Shown here one piece after another: positions 26,344-35,151 of a DNA stretch of 60,772 nucleotides. The first letter of the stretch is position 1. Every line of letters begins with the position of its first letter. A program made the position numbers and the translations under genes. The notes under the pieces were generated by a model that was given only the letters and a program-made list of their open reading frames with translations, searched no databases and was not told the origin of the DNA. The stretch is from an uncultured Pelagibacteraceae bacterium (GTDB taxonomy: Bacteria > Pseudomonadota > Alphaproteobacteria > Pelagibacterales > Pelagibacteraceae): NCBI GenBank assembly GCA_902545945.1, contig CACCID010000005.1:16001-76772 (forward strand), read 5' to 3'.

Positions 26344-26889
26344 ATGAAAAATCAAATCCAAAAAGTAAATAAAATACAAAAAAACCTTACTTTAACCGGG
26401 ATGATGGGTGTGGGTAAAACCTCAATAGGAAAAAAATTAGCAAAGAAGCTTAAATATGATTTTGCTGATATAGATGAAATTATAGAAAAAAAAGAAGGTC
26501 AATCTATTAATTTAATTTTTAAAAACAAAGGAGAAAACTACTTTCGAAAAATAGAAAAAGAAATTACTCTAATTGAATTAAAAAAAAATAAATGCATAAT
26601 TTCTCTTGGAGGAGGTGCGTTTCTTAATAAAGCTATAAGAGAGACAACAAAAAAATTTTCTGTCAGTTTTTGGCTGGATCTCCCAATTAAAAAATTAATA
26701 AATCGATTAAAAAAAAGTAAAAAAAGACCATTATTAAACAAGGAAGACAAAAATGAGAATATCAAAAAAATATATTTTGCTCGAAAAAAAATTTATAATC
26801 AAGCTAACTTTAGAATTAAGTGTGAAAGACTTACAGCAAAAGAAGTTGTTGAAAAAATTTTGAGTTTTTATGAAATATCAAGAAATTAA
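26344..26889 (+). CDS. aroK: Shikimate kinase
   Basis: A 181-residue P-loop kinase that phosphorylates shikimate. The Walker A motif is GMMGVGKTS (19-27), followed by the substrate-binding DIDEII (42-47), and the shikimate-binding IISLGGGAFL. RPLL in the lid (SKKRPLLNKEDKNE) also fits. It has a short lysine-rich N-terminal extension. The end overlaps aroB by 20 bp, the usual aroK-aroB arrangement. Confidence 0.95.
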   Translation: MKNQIQKVNKIQKNLTLTGMMGVGKTSIGKKLAKKLKYDFADIDEIIEKKEGQSINLIFKNKGENYFRKIEKEITLIELKKNKCIISLGGGAFLNKAIRETTKKFSVSFWLDLPIKKLINRLKKSKKRPLLNKEDKNENIKKIYFARKKIYNQANFRIKCERLTAKEVVEKILSFYEISRN

Positions 26890-27982
26890 ATTTAAAAATA
26901 AATCTAATAATTACTCAATATTGATTGGTGAAAGGTCAATAAATTTGTTAGCCAACAAAATAAGGATTATTCTTCCTAAGACAAAAAAAATAGCTTTGAT
27001 TGTAGATAAAAAAGTTCCAAAAAAATTTAAAAATAATTTAAAAAATAATTTAAAAAAATATCAAATTATATTTATCAATTTCGATGCAAGAGAAAAAAAT
27101 AAGTCTTTTAATAAAGTCAATTCATTACTAAACATTTTATTAGCAAAAAATTTAAATCGCTCAGACTTATTAATCGGCGTTGGTGGAGGCATCACTGGTG
27201 ATGTTTCTTCATTTGTTGCAAGTATTTACAAAAGAGGAATTAATTTTATAAATGTGCCAACTACTTTACTTGCTCAGGTTGACTCGGCTATTGGAGGAAA
27301 AACAGGTGTGAATTCCAATTATGGAAAAAACTTGATTGGTACTTTTTATCAACCCAGACTAGTAATTATTGATACTTTATTTCTTAAATCATTGCCAAAG
27401 AAAGAAATGATATGTGGATATGCAGAAATTTTAAAACACGCAATAATAAAAGATAAAAATTTTTTTAGATGGTTGCAGAAAAAAACTAAATTTCTTTTTT
27501 TAAAGCAAACCAAGGAGCTTGTTTATGCAATTAAAAAAAGTTGCAATATAAAATTACACTTCGTGTCTCGAGATACTAATGAAAAAAATTTAAGAATGAT
27601 TTTAAATTTTGGTCACACATTTGCCCATGCTATAGAGGTTAAAAATAATTATTCTAAAAAAATTACTCACGGAGAAGCTGTTTTATCAGGTATGATAATT
27701 GCAAGTAAAATTTCGTTAATAAAAAAAATTTGTTCACTAAAAACTTTTAATGAGATCAAGAATGTTTATATAAAAAATAAGTTAGAATACTCATTTAAAA
27801 AATATTCAAATAAAAATGAAATTGACAAACTGCTTCCTTATTTAAAAAATGATAAAAAAAATAATGATAATAATATAAACTTTATTTTACTAAAAAATGT
27901 TGGAAGAACAACTTTGCCTAATCAAAATAAGATTTCGCTAGAAAATTTAAAAAATATGACGAAAACTATTTCTCAATACTAA
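26870..27982 (+). CDS. aroB: 3-dehydroquinate synthase
   Basis: A 370-residue NAD- and zinc-dependent lyase-type enzyme for the second step of the shikimate pathway. IGVGGGITGDVSSFVASIYK, FINVPTTLLAQVDSAIGGKT and GVNSNYGKNLIGTFYQP are family blocks. The zinc ligands are in GYAEILKHAIIKD (Glu) and LNFGHTFAHAIE (two His). It follows aroK with a 20-bp overlap, and its 3' end overlaps the convergent bolA gene by 17 bp. Confidence 0.96.
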   Translation: MKYQEIKFKNKSNNYSILIGERSINLLANKIRIILPKTKKIALIVDKKVPKKFKNNLKNNLKKYQIIFINFDAREKNKSFNKVNSLLNILLAKNLNRSDLLIGVGGGITGDVSSFVASIYKRGINFINVPTTLLAQVDSAIGGKTGVNSNYGKNLIGTFYQPRLVIIDTLFLKSLPKKEMICGYAEILKHAIIKDKNFFRWLQKKTKFLFLKQTKELVYAIKKSCNIKLHFVSRDTNEKNLRMILNFGHTFAHAIEVKNNYSKKITHGEAVLSGMIIASKISLIKKICSLKTFNEIKNVYIKNKLEYSFKKYSNKNEIDKLLPYLKNDKKNNDNNINFILLKNVGRTTLPNQNKISLENLKNMTKTISQY

Positions 27983-28223
27983 TTTCTAATGCATGAATTT
28001 TGGTAGCCAACTCATCTTTAAGAATTGTCATAATTTTTTTATGTGCATTTACTCTAGAAATAGAATTTAAGTAAAGAGATTTAATTTTTAAATGTAGATG
28101 AAATTTTTCTGGCGAGAAAGATTTATGTTTTAAGTGTTTATAAGAATTATCAACAATTTCTATATTGTCAATTTCTATTTCTTTTTTTAATTTTTGAACA
28201 ATACTGTCAAAAAAGTTATTCAT
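27966..28223 (-). CDS. BolA-family protein
   Basis: An 85-residue BolA-like protein: the class II-type KH fold with LEIDNIEIVDNSYKHLKHKS-like central region, FHLHLKIKSLYLNSISRVNAHK and a helical C-terminus. In E. coli and mitochondria BolA proteins team up with monothiol glutaredoxins in Fe-S metabolism; BolA can also bind DNA. It is divergent from the J-domain/cobS/cobT group. A bolA gene beside cobST is common in alphaproteobacteria, which is why I name the family despite low overall identity to BolA of E. coli. Confidence 0.86.
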   Translation of the reverse strand: MNNFFDSIVQKLKKEIEIDNIEIVDNSYKHLKHKSFSPEKFHLHLKIKSLYLNSISRVNAHKKIMTILKDELATKIHALEISIEK

Positions 28224-28253
28224 TATAATAATTTTACTATATAGATAAATTTT

Positions 28254-28769
28254 ATGAAAATAATTTGTGATTGGGATAATTGCAGAGAAACTGGGGTTTA
28301 TAAAGCTCCAGTAGAAAAAGATAATAGTAAAAAGTATAGATTACTATGTCTGCATCATATTAAAATATTTAATAAAAATTGGAATTATTTTGAGAATATG
28401 AATGATCAAGAAATAGAGTTTTTTATAAAATCAGATTTAACCTGGCACAAATCTACCAAAACTTTTGGCTCATCTGAAAATTTTTTTAACATTTTATGGA
28501 ATAATGCTTTAGATGATAAATTAAATATATTTAAAAGTAGTAATTTTAGAGATTTTAAAAAAACAAAGGTATCTCAACAAGACAAAGACGCGCTTCAAGT
28601 AATGGAGTTAAATGAGGACGTTAAATGGGAGCAAATTCAGCACAAATTCAAAGAGCTTGTAAAAAAGTATCATCCTGATAAAAACCAGGGAAATAAAAAA
28701 TTTGAAGATAAATTAAAAAAAATTACTTTGGCTTATAGTCAACTTAAAAAAACTTTAGGAAAAAAATGA
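28254..28769 (+). CDS. J-domain protein with N-terminal zinc-finger-like region
   Basis: A 171-residue protein. The N-terminus carries spaced cysteines and histidines (CDWDNC at 5-10 and LLCLHH at 35-40) that look like a zinc site. The C-terminus is a J-domain with [20 protein letters not shown], including the HPD motif that stimulates Hsp70 ATPase. Such short J-proteins regularly precede cobS in alphaproteobacteria. It is not the general chaperone DnaJ, which has its J-domain at the N-terminus. It overlaps the cobS-like gene by 4 bp (ATGA), so the two are probably made together. Confidence 0.88.
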   Translation: MKIICDWDNCRETGVYKAPVEKDNSKKYRLLCLHHIKIFNKNWNYFENMNDQEIEFFIKSDLTWHKSTKTFGSSENFFNILWNNALDDKLNIFKSSNFRDFKKTKVSQQDKDALQVMELNEDVKWEQIQHKFKELVKKYHPDKNQGNKKFEDKLKKITLAYSQLKKTLGKK

Positions 28770-29743
28770 GTGCGGAACAGTTTTTACAAAAAACAGACAT
28801 AAAATTATCAGTAAAACAAACTTTTGGATTTGAAAGCGACATGCAGGTGGGAGCTTTTTCAAAAAAAAATGAATATGTTCCTAAAATAGATTCAGATTAT
28901 AAATTTGATAAAGACACCACTTTGGCAATTTTGGCTGGTTTTTCATTTAATAAAAGAGTTCTAATACAGGGATACCATGGAACTGGAAAATCTACTCACA
29001 TCGAGCAAGTAGCTGCAAGACTTAACTGGCCATGCGTAAGAGTAAATTTAGATAGTCATATAAGTAGAATTGATTTGATTGGAAAAGATGCGATTATATT
29101 AAAAGACGGAAAGCAAATTACTAAATTTAAAGAAGGTATTTTACCTTGGTCAATACAAAATCCAGTAGCGTTAGTTTTTGATGAATACGACGCTGGAAGA
29201 CCTGACGTGATGTTTGTTATTCAAAGAGTTTTGGAAAGTGAAGGAAGTTTTACACTATTAGATAAAAATAAAGTTTTACAACAGCATGATTTATTTAGGA
29301 TATTTGCCACGACTAATACTGTAGGTTTAGGAGATACAACTGGTTTGTATCACGGTACTCAACAAATAAACCAAGGGCAGATGGACAGATGGAACATAGT
29401 TTCTACATTAAATTATCTGCCATTTGAAAAAGAGTTAGAAATCGTTTTATCTAAAAATAAAAATTTAAATAATAAAGAAGGAAAAGAACTTTTATCAAAT
29501 ATGATAAAGGTTGCTGATCTTACTAGAAAAGGATTTATAAATGGTGATATCTCTACTGTAATGAGTCCTCGAACGGTTTTACATTGGGCAGAAAATACAA
29601 GTATATTTAAAGATCAAGGATACGCTTTTAGAATTACATTTTTAAATAAATGTGATGAGTTAGAGAAAAAAATAATTTCTGAGTACTACCAAAGATGTTT
29701 TGGTGAAGACCTGCCGGAGTCTTCTATTAATATCACTTTATAA
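28766..29743 (+). CDS. cobS: CobS-like AAA+ ATPase (cobaltochelatase small-subunit family)
   Basis: A 325-residue MoxR/CobS-type AAA+ ATPase. Walker A is [10 protein letters not shown] (68-77), Walker B is [10 protein letters not shown] (135-144), and [16 protein letters not shown] is the sensor 1 region. The length and the [20 protein letters not shown] block fit CobS. In cobalamin-making bacteria CobS and CobT drive cobalt insertion by CobN. SAR11 cells are not known to make cobalamin, and no cobN is in this window, so the role here may be different. It is translated with the J-protein upstream and cobT-like downstream. Confidence 0.9.
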   Translation: MSAEQFLQKTDIKLSVKQTFGFESDMQVGAFSKKNEYVPKIDSDYKFDKDTTLAILAGFSFNKRVLIQGYHGTGKSTHIEQVAARLNWPCVRVNLDSHISRIDLIGKDAIILKDGKQITKFKEGILPWSIQNPVALVFDEYDAGRPDVMFVIQRVLESEGSFTLLDKNKVLQQHDLFRIFATTNTVGLGDTTGLYHGTQQINQGQMDRWNIVSTLNYLPFEKELEIVLSKNKNLNNKEGKELLSNMIKVADLTRKGFINGDISTVMSPRTVLHWAENTSIFKDQGYAFRITFLNKCDELEKKIISEYYQRCFGEDLPESSINITL

Positions 29744-29744
29744 A

Positions 29745-31544
29745 GTGGAAAATAAAAAAGAAAAATTAGCTGATTTTAAGACTGCAATAAGCTCTACGGT
29801 AAGATCATTATCTAATTCTGATAAAATTGAAGTATCTTTTGGAAATGATACCTCTAAATCTGGAAAAAATTTAATCAGTCTGCCAGAAATTAGTCCAAAA
29901 AATAACAAGTTAAATTATAATCAAATACGGGCAATGGCAGACTCAAAATCCTTGAAACATAGATTTTCTGATCCAAAAACATTTAAACAATTTGAACCTA
30001 ATGGGAATATATCTAAACAGTTGTATAAAATCTCAGAAAAAATTAGATGTGAAAAAATTGGAACCAGCTATTTTAAAGGAGTAAAAAACAATATTGAAAC
30101 TTTTTACCAAGAAAGGCTAAATGGTTTAGATCTTAAAAGCAGTGAGGATAAAATTATTGAGTCTTTTGAAAATTACTTAAGAACAAAATTCCTTGATTTT
30201 GAAAATAATAGTCAAATCGATAAAAAACTTAAATCATACAAAAAAGATTTAAATGAAAAATTTAAAGGTAAAATTAGTCAATTAAATGAGTTAACCTTAG
30301 ATCAAGAAAAATTTAATTCCCTTATTTCTGAGCTTATTGCAGATATGAATCTTGACGAAAATCTAGATGAAGAAGAGAAAAAAGATGATGAAAAAAATAA
30401 CGACGAAAAGCAGAATAAACCAGATAATCAAGAAAAACAGGCAAAAGAGAAAGAAGATAAACAAGAGGAAATGTCTATAGACTCTGGTATACCTGATCTT
30501 GAAAATGAAGCCAAAGAGTCAGATCAAGCTGATGAGGAAATCGAAATAGAAGACAGTTCTCAACCAGATTTACAAAAAAAAGGGGGAAGTACTTTAGGTG
30601 ACATAAATTATAAAACTTACACTGAAGAATTTGATGAAATTATCAAAGCAGAGGAATTGGAGAATACTGAGGAACTTACAAGACTAAGAAAAAATTTAGA
30701 TCAGCAATTATTACAACTTAAAAATTTCATTTCTAAACTTGCAAACAAGTTACATAGAAAACTTTTAGCTAAACAAAATAGATCCTGGAATTTTGACCTA
30801 GAAGAAGGTTTACTGGACACATCAAAATTGCCAAGGATAATTATTGACCCATTTAATTCTTTATCTTTTAAAAAAGAAAAAGATATTGAATTTAAAGATA
30901 CATTAGTAACAATTTTAATTGATAATTCAGGTTCAATGAGAGGTAAACCGATTTCAGTAGCAGCAATATGCGCTGACATACTTTCTAGGACATTAGAAAG
31001 ATGTGCAGTTAAAGTAGAGATACTCGGTTTTACTACAAAACATTGGAAGGGAGGATCCTCTAGGGAAAAATGGATGAAAAATGATAAACCAAATTTACCA
31101 GGAAGATTAAACGATCTCAGGCACATTATTTATAAATCTGCTGACACGCCTTGGAGACAAGCAAAAAATAATATGGGTCTTATGCTCAAAGAGGGGTTAT
31201 TGAAAGAAAACATCGATGGTGAAGCACTTAAATGGGCTTACAACAAAATGAATAGAAGAAAAGAGGAAAGAAAAATCCTTATGGTAATCTCGGATGGAGC
31301 TCCAGTTGACGACTCTACTTTGTCGACGAATACAAGTGACTATCTAGAGTCAAACCTTAAGAAAACAGTTAAATGGATTGAGAATAAAACAAATATTGAA
31401 TTATTAGCCATCGGTATTGGTCATGATGTTACAAGATACTATAATCAAGCTATTAAAATTACAGATGTTCAAGATTTAGGTGATGTAATGATTAATCAGT
31501 TAACAGATCTATTTGTCAAAAAGAATAAAAAAACAATTCACTAA
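29745..31544 (+). CDS. cobT: CobT-like VWA-domain protein (cobaltochelatase subunit family)
   Basis: About 599 residues from GTG 29745, directly after the cobS stop; a longer frame opening at 29700 would run through the end of cobS. The N-terminal region is helical. A long acidic low-complexity linker follows (about 205-285, rich in Asp, Glu, Lys and Gln), and the C-terminus is a von Willebrand A domain. The MIDAS motif is [12 protein letters not shown] (Asp393 onwards). [14 protein letters not shown] and the final [13 protein letters not shown] fit CobT. AAA+ ATPase plus MIDAS protein is the architecture of metal chelatases and MoxR-type maturation machines. Confidence 0.9.
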   Translation: MENKKEKLADFKTAISSTVRSLSNSDKIEVSFGNDTSKSGKNLISLPEISPKNNKLNYNQIRAMADSKSLKHRFSDPKTFKQFEPNGNISKQLYKISEKIRCEKIGTSYFKGVKNNIETFYQERLNGLDLKSSEDKIIESFENYLRTKFLDFENNSQIDKKLKSYKKDLNEKFKGKISQLNELTLDQEKFNSLISELIADMNLDENLDEEEKKDDEKNNDEKQNKPDNQEKQAKEKEDKQEEMSIDSGIPDLENEAKESDQADEEIEIEDSSQPDLQKKGGSTLGDINYKTYTEEFDEIIKAEELENTEELTRLRKNLDQQLLQLKNFISKLANKLHRKLLAKQNRSWNFDLEEGLLDTSKLPRIIIDPFNSLSFKKEKDIEFKDTLVTILIDNSGSMRGKPISVAAICADILSRTLERCAVKVEILGFTTKHWKGGSSREKWMKNDKPNLPGRLNDLRHIIYKSADTPWRQAKNNMGLMLKEGLLKENIDGEALKWAYNKMNRRKEERKILMVISDGAPVDDSTLSTNTSDYLESNLKKTVKWIENKTNIELLAIGIGHDVTRYYNQAIKITDVQDLGDVMINQLTDLFVKKNKKTIH

Positions 31545-32116
31545 TTCTTTATTTCTGAAACCGAACTTTCTGAAAAGTCTTTTATTTTATAAATCAGTAA
31601 TCTAAAAGGAATTAACATTACCAGTGCTATAAATAGCTTTACTGCTAAATCTCCAAAAGCTAGAATCACCCAAGGTATTCCTGTTGCATAAAAGGCAATT
31701 GAAAAAAATAGAAACGTATCAGTTACAGATCCAATTATTGATGATGCGAGAGGAGCAGCATACCATATTCTTTTTCTTAAAGAGTCAAAGATTTGAACAT
31801 CAAAGTTTTGAGCAATAAAAAATGCGATACCTGAACCAACAGCAATTCTTATAGAGATAATGTCTGAAAAATTAGTTGACACAAATAACGTTAGAAGAAC
31901 ACCAATAATAAACCCTACATACACAACTTTTCTTGCTACTAATTTGCCATAAGCGCGGTTTGCTAGATCTGTTATTAAAAAGGTTATCGGGTAACTAAAA
32001 GCACCGTAAGTTAAGATTTCATTTAATCCAAAAAATTGAATCGGAAATTGAACTAAGTAGTTTGAAAGTAATACAACCAAACCCATTAGAAGTGAGAGTT
32101 TGTAAAATAAATTCAT
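31541..32116 (-). CDS. Queuosine-precursor transporter family (YhhQ/VUT, DUF165) membrane protein
   Basis: A 191-residue membrane protein with about five or six helices. The family markers are [20 protein letters not shown] (32-51, the TYPxxFxxTD-like motif), FIGGVL-type helices and a central conserved stretch [19 protein letters not shown]. coli YhhQ imports queuosine precursors preQ0 and preQ1. Here the product is probably a salvage transporter, although the substrate is inferred by family. Its last four bases overlap the convergent cobT-like gene. Confidence 0.85.
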   Translation of the reverse strand: MNLFYKLSLLMGLVVLLSNYLVQFPIQFFGLNEILTYGAFSYPITFLITDLANRAYGKLVARKVVYVGFIIGVLLTLFVSTNFSDIISIRIAVGSGIAFFIAQNFDVQIFDSLRKRIWYAAPLASSIIGSVTDTFLFFSIAFYATGIPWVILAFGDLAVKLFIALVMLIPFRLLIYKIKDFSESSVSEIKN

Positions 32117-32123
32117 TGTAGAG

Positions 32124-32402
32124 TTATGATTTTGCTGAAATTGAAGCTTTAATTTTTTTTACTTTTTTTGAAAGTTTAGTGTTTTTTGCTGATATTAAAT
32201 ACTTATCTAAACCGCCTTTAAAATCTACGGTTCTTAAAGCAGTATTAGCTACATTTAATTTAATATCTTTTTTTAAAATATCGCTTCTAAAAGTGACTTT
32301 CTTTAAATTGGGTAAAAATCTTCTTTTAGTTTTATTTTTAGCGTGGCTAACGTTATGACCTTTTAAAGGTGATATTCCTGTTAATTCGCATCTTTTAGAC
32401 AT
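32124..32402 (-). CDS. rpmB: 50S ribosomal protein L28
   Basis: A 92-residue ribosomal protein: SKRCELTGISPLKGHNVSH, then KTKRRFLPNLKKVTF and a lysine-rich tail. The N-terminal CELTG block is invariant in L28. It is preceded by AGGAAA as ribosome site and by a near-consensus sigma-70 promoter (TTGACC, 17 nt, TATATA) at 32447-32419, so it can be expressed independently of pyrD. A 3'-neighbour YhhQ-type gene lies 7 bp downstream. Confidence 0.95.
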   Translation of the reverse strand: MSKRCELTGISPLKGHNVSHAKNKTKRRFLPNLKKVTFRSDILKKDIKLNVANTALRTVDFKGGLDKYLISAKNTKLSKKVKKIKASISAKS

Positions 32403-32418
32403 AATTTTTTCCTGATTT

Positions 32419-32447
32419 TATATAATTCTTGTATACATTGGGGTCAA
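32419..32447 (-). promoter_or_regulatory. Near-consensus sigma-70 promoter for rpmB, overlapping the pyrD stop
   Basis: On the minus strand TTGACC (32447-32442) is followed after 17 nt by TATATA (32424-32419). The -35 box covers the pyrD stop codon (32444-32446). This is the clearest promoter in the window, and it places rpmB under its own control. Confidence 0.65.
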
Positions 32448-33490
32448 GCATTAATTCCAACTGCCTCACTAACATTTTTGAGATTTTCTTTTTTTAAAAT
32501 CGATATTAAGTCTTTTTTAATCTCTTTAACAATACCCGGCCCTTTGTAAACCATACCTGTATATAGTTGAACTGCATCAGCTCCAGCTGTTATCTTTTCA
32601 AAAGCGCTCTCTCCGGAGTCCACTCCGCCGACACCTATTATCTTAATCTTACCCTTGGTTTCTTTATAGAATTTTTTAATTAAATTTGTTGAAATATCTT
32701 TTAGCGGTAGTCCTGATAATCCTCCAACTTCTTGCTTTTTAATATCAGAAAGATTATCACGATTGCTATCTGTTGTATTAGAAACTATTATACCTTGTAT
32801 TTTATGGCTACTCACTAATTCAACTATATTACTAATTTCATTATCATTAATATCTGGTGATATTTTAATCGTTATTGGGCAATTGATTTTTTTTTCTATC
32901 ATAATTTTGTTTATCCCAGTTAAAAGTTTTTTCATCTCACCTAGATCATGGAAATCTCTTAAACCTTTGGTGTTCGGTGAGGAGATATTAATTGTTATAT
33001 ATCCAGCGTACATTCCAAGTCTTGATAGGCAAATATAATAATCATCTTCTTTATTTTTTGTTTCTTTATTTGGACCGATGTTTACTCCTAAAAACCCATC
33101 AGGTTGATTATTTGATATTCTCTTCGATATAATTTCTGATCCATGATTATTAAATCCAAGACGATTGATAAGTGCCTGATCTTTTTCCAATCTAAATATT
33201 CTTGGTTTTGGATTTCCCAATTGTCGTTTTGGAGTGACGGTGCCTACCTCAATAAAACCAAAGCCAAATTTAAAAAGAGAATTATAAACTTCAGCACTTT
33301 TATCAAAACCTGCAGCTAAACCTATTGGATTTGAAATCGTTTTACCTAAAAGATTTGTCTCAAGCATTTCCTCACTTTCAACATTAAAAAAACTTTTTGG
33401 AAGAATATTTGCTTTCAGTGATTTTATAGCTAAATCATGAGCTACTTCAGGATCTAAAGAAAATATATAAGGCCTTAAAATTGAAAACAT
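32444..33490 (-). CDS. pyrD: Dihydroorotate dehydrogenase (quinone), class 2
   Basis: A 348-residue FMN enzyme that oxidises dihydroorotate in pyrimidine synthesis and hands electrons to quinone. The N-terminal helical extension before the barrel (1-45) marks class 2. The barrel has IGLAAGFDKSAEVYN, RLGFNNHGSE, INISSPNTKGLRDFH with the catalytic serine region, and GVGGVDSGESAFEKI near the FMN phosphate. It overlaps lysK (TAATG), so the two form a unit. Confidence 0.96.
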   Translation of the reverse strand: MFSILRPYIFSLDPEVAHDLAIKSLKANILPKSFFNVESEEMLETNLLGKTISNPIGLAAGFDKSAEVYNSLFKFGFGFIEVGTVTPKRQLGNPKPRIFRLEKDQALINRLGFNNHGSEIISKRISNNQPDGFLGVNIGPNKETKNKEDDYYICLSRLGMYAGYITINISSPNTKGLRDFHDLGEMKKLLTGINKIMIEKKINCPITIKISPDINDNEISNIVELVSSHKIQGIIVSNTTDSNRDNLSDIKKQEVGGLSGLPLKDISTNLIKKFYKETKGKIKIIGVGGVDSGESAFEKITAGADAVQLYTGMVYKGPGIVKEIKKDLISILKKENLKNVSEAVGINA

Positions 33491-35058
33491 TAATTAGTAT
33501 CTATTTTATCTTTCATTAACTCAATTGTCTCTTTCAATCCGAAGAAGCTGACAAAATAACCCATCCTGGGACCATTTTCTTCTCCAAATACAACTTCATA
33601 AATTAATTTAAACCAATCTCTTAAATTTTGTTCGTATCCATTTTCTTTACCTGTGGAGTAAACTATAGTTTGTATTTCCTCAGGTTTTAAGTTTTGTTTA
33701 ATTTGAGATAATTTTTTAACAAGATTTTCTAGTGCTTTCTTTTCATTTGATGAAGGCTTTTTAAATCTTTTATTTGGTTCAACTTTATCTTTAAAATAAT
33801 TTATAGCATACTCGGTTAACCCATCTAAAATAGGATAATCTTTAGGTTTTATTTCTTGATGAAATCTATTTATAAATTTCCATAAAATTTTTTTATTGTC
33901 TGCATTACTAGACCCAACTAAATTCAATAACATTGAAAAAGGCATTACAATTTTCTCAGTCGGTGGTTTTCCATTATGTATATGCCAAACTGGATTAAGA
34001 ATCTTATCTTTTTCTTTTTGATTTGGATATTTTTCGATATTTGTTAAATATTCATCAACTGTTTTGGGCACGACTTCTGCATAAAGTTTTTTAGCTCTTT
34101 TTGGATTTGGGTACATATATAAAGACAAACTTTCAGGCGAAGCATATCTCAGCCACTGTTCAATAGAAATTCCATTTCCTTTTGATTTAGAAATTTTCTC
34201 TCCTTTTTCATCTAAAAAAAGTTCATATGCAAAACCATTAGGTGGATTTTTTCCGAGAATTTTACAGATTTTATTAGATAAAATTGCACTCTCTGTTAAA
34301 TCTTTTCCATACATTTCAAAATCAACATCAAAGGTGAACCATCTCATTGCCCAGTCTACTTTCCACTGAAGTTTAGATTTCCCGTTTAAAATGCTTGTTT
34401 CTATTTTCTCACCACCGTTATCGAAGACTGCATTTCCAGTTTTCTTATCTATTTCTAATAATGGTATTTCCAATACTCTTCCCGTTTTAGGGCAAATCGG
34501 TAAAAACGGACAGTATGTTTTCTTTCTTTCCTCTCGCAGAGTTGGAAGAATTATATTCATTACATCCTCATATTTTTCTGCAACTCTTAAAAGTGATTTA
34601 TTAAAAACACCATTTTTATAATTTTCTGTCGAGCTTTTAAAAATAAATTTAAAATTAAACTTTTTCAAAAATTCTTTAAGCATCTCATTATTATGCTCAC
34701 CAAAGCTTTTATACTTTTTAAAAGGATCAGGAATATTTGTTAACGGTTTTCCTAAATTATCTTTCAAAACTTGATCGTTAGTAATATTATCAGGAACTTT
34801 TCTTAATCCATCCATATCATCAGAAAATGTTATCAATTCATGATTAATTTTTTCTATGTGATTTAAAGCATTTATCATCATAGTAGTCCTAGCCACTTCA
34901 CCAAAAGTCCCTATATGTGGTAATCCACTTGGCCCATAACCGGTCTGAAAAGTTATTTTACCTTTTTTTTTTATAATATCTTTTCTATCTTTTAACAGTT
35001 TTCTAATTTCAACAAATGGCCAGGATGAAGTAGATTGAATTAAGTTATTATCCAGCAT
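33490..35058 (-). CDS. lysK: Lysyl-tRNA synthetase, class I
   Basis: A 522-residue class I enzyme, unrelated in fold to the usual class II LysRS. HIGH-type motif GLPHIGTFGE (45-54) and KMSKS-type motif EKISKSKGNGIS are present, as is the PKRAKKLYAEVVPKTVDEYL segment of the helical domain. Class I LysRS is typical of alphaproteobacteria and archaea. The gene charges tRNA-Lys in a very lysine-rich proteome. It is divergent from trkH across 93 bp and directly coupled to pyrD. Confidence 0.96.
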   Translation of the reverse strand: MLDNNLIQSTSSWPFVEIRKLLKDRKDIIKKKGKITFQTGYGPSGLPHIGTFGEVARTTMMINALNHIEKINHELITFSDDMDGLRKVPDNITNDQVLKDNLGKPLTNIPDPFKKYKSFGEHNNEMLKEFLKKFNFKFIFKSSTENYKNGVFNKSLLRVAEKYEDVMNIILPTLREERKKTYCPFLPICPKTGRVLEIPLLEIDKKTGNAVFDNGGEKIETSILNGKSKLQWKVDWAMRWFTFDVDFEMYGKDLTESAILSNKICKILGKNPPNGFAYELFLDEKGEKISKSKGNGISIEQWLRYASPESLSLYMYPNPKRAKKLYAEVVPKTVDEYLTNIEKYPNQKEKDKILNPVWHIHNGKPPTEKIVMPFSMLLNLVGSSNADNKKILWKFINRFHQEIKPKDYPILDGLTEYAINYFKDKVEPNKRFKKPSSNEKKALENLVKKLSQIKQNLKPEEIQTIVYSTGKENGYEQNLRDWFKLIYEVVFGEENGPRMGYFVSFFGLKETIELMKDKIDTN

Positions 35059-35115
35059 AGTAATGGTTTATTAAATTTTATATGCAAAATACAGATATAA
35101 TTACGTCATATTAAG

Positions 35116-35143
35116 TTGAATTTTAAAACTATTTAAATAATCT
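35116..35143 (+). promoter_or_regulatory. Possible promoter for trkH
   Basis: TTGAAT (35116-35121) and TAATCT (35138-35143) are spaced by 16 nt, ending 8 nt before the trkH start. The fit is moderate, and A+T-rich DNA gives many such matches. If used, the leader would be very short. Confidence 0.35.
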
Positions 35144-35151
35144 CAACTTTA

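Noticed and set aside
29700-29744. Fifteen-residue N-terminal extension of the CobT-like protein
   Set aside because: It would overlap the end of cobS in another frame. GTG 29745 just after the cobS stop is more natural, though not proven.
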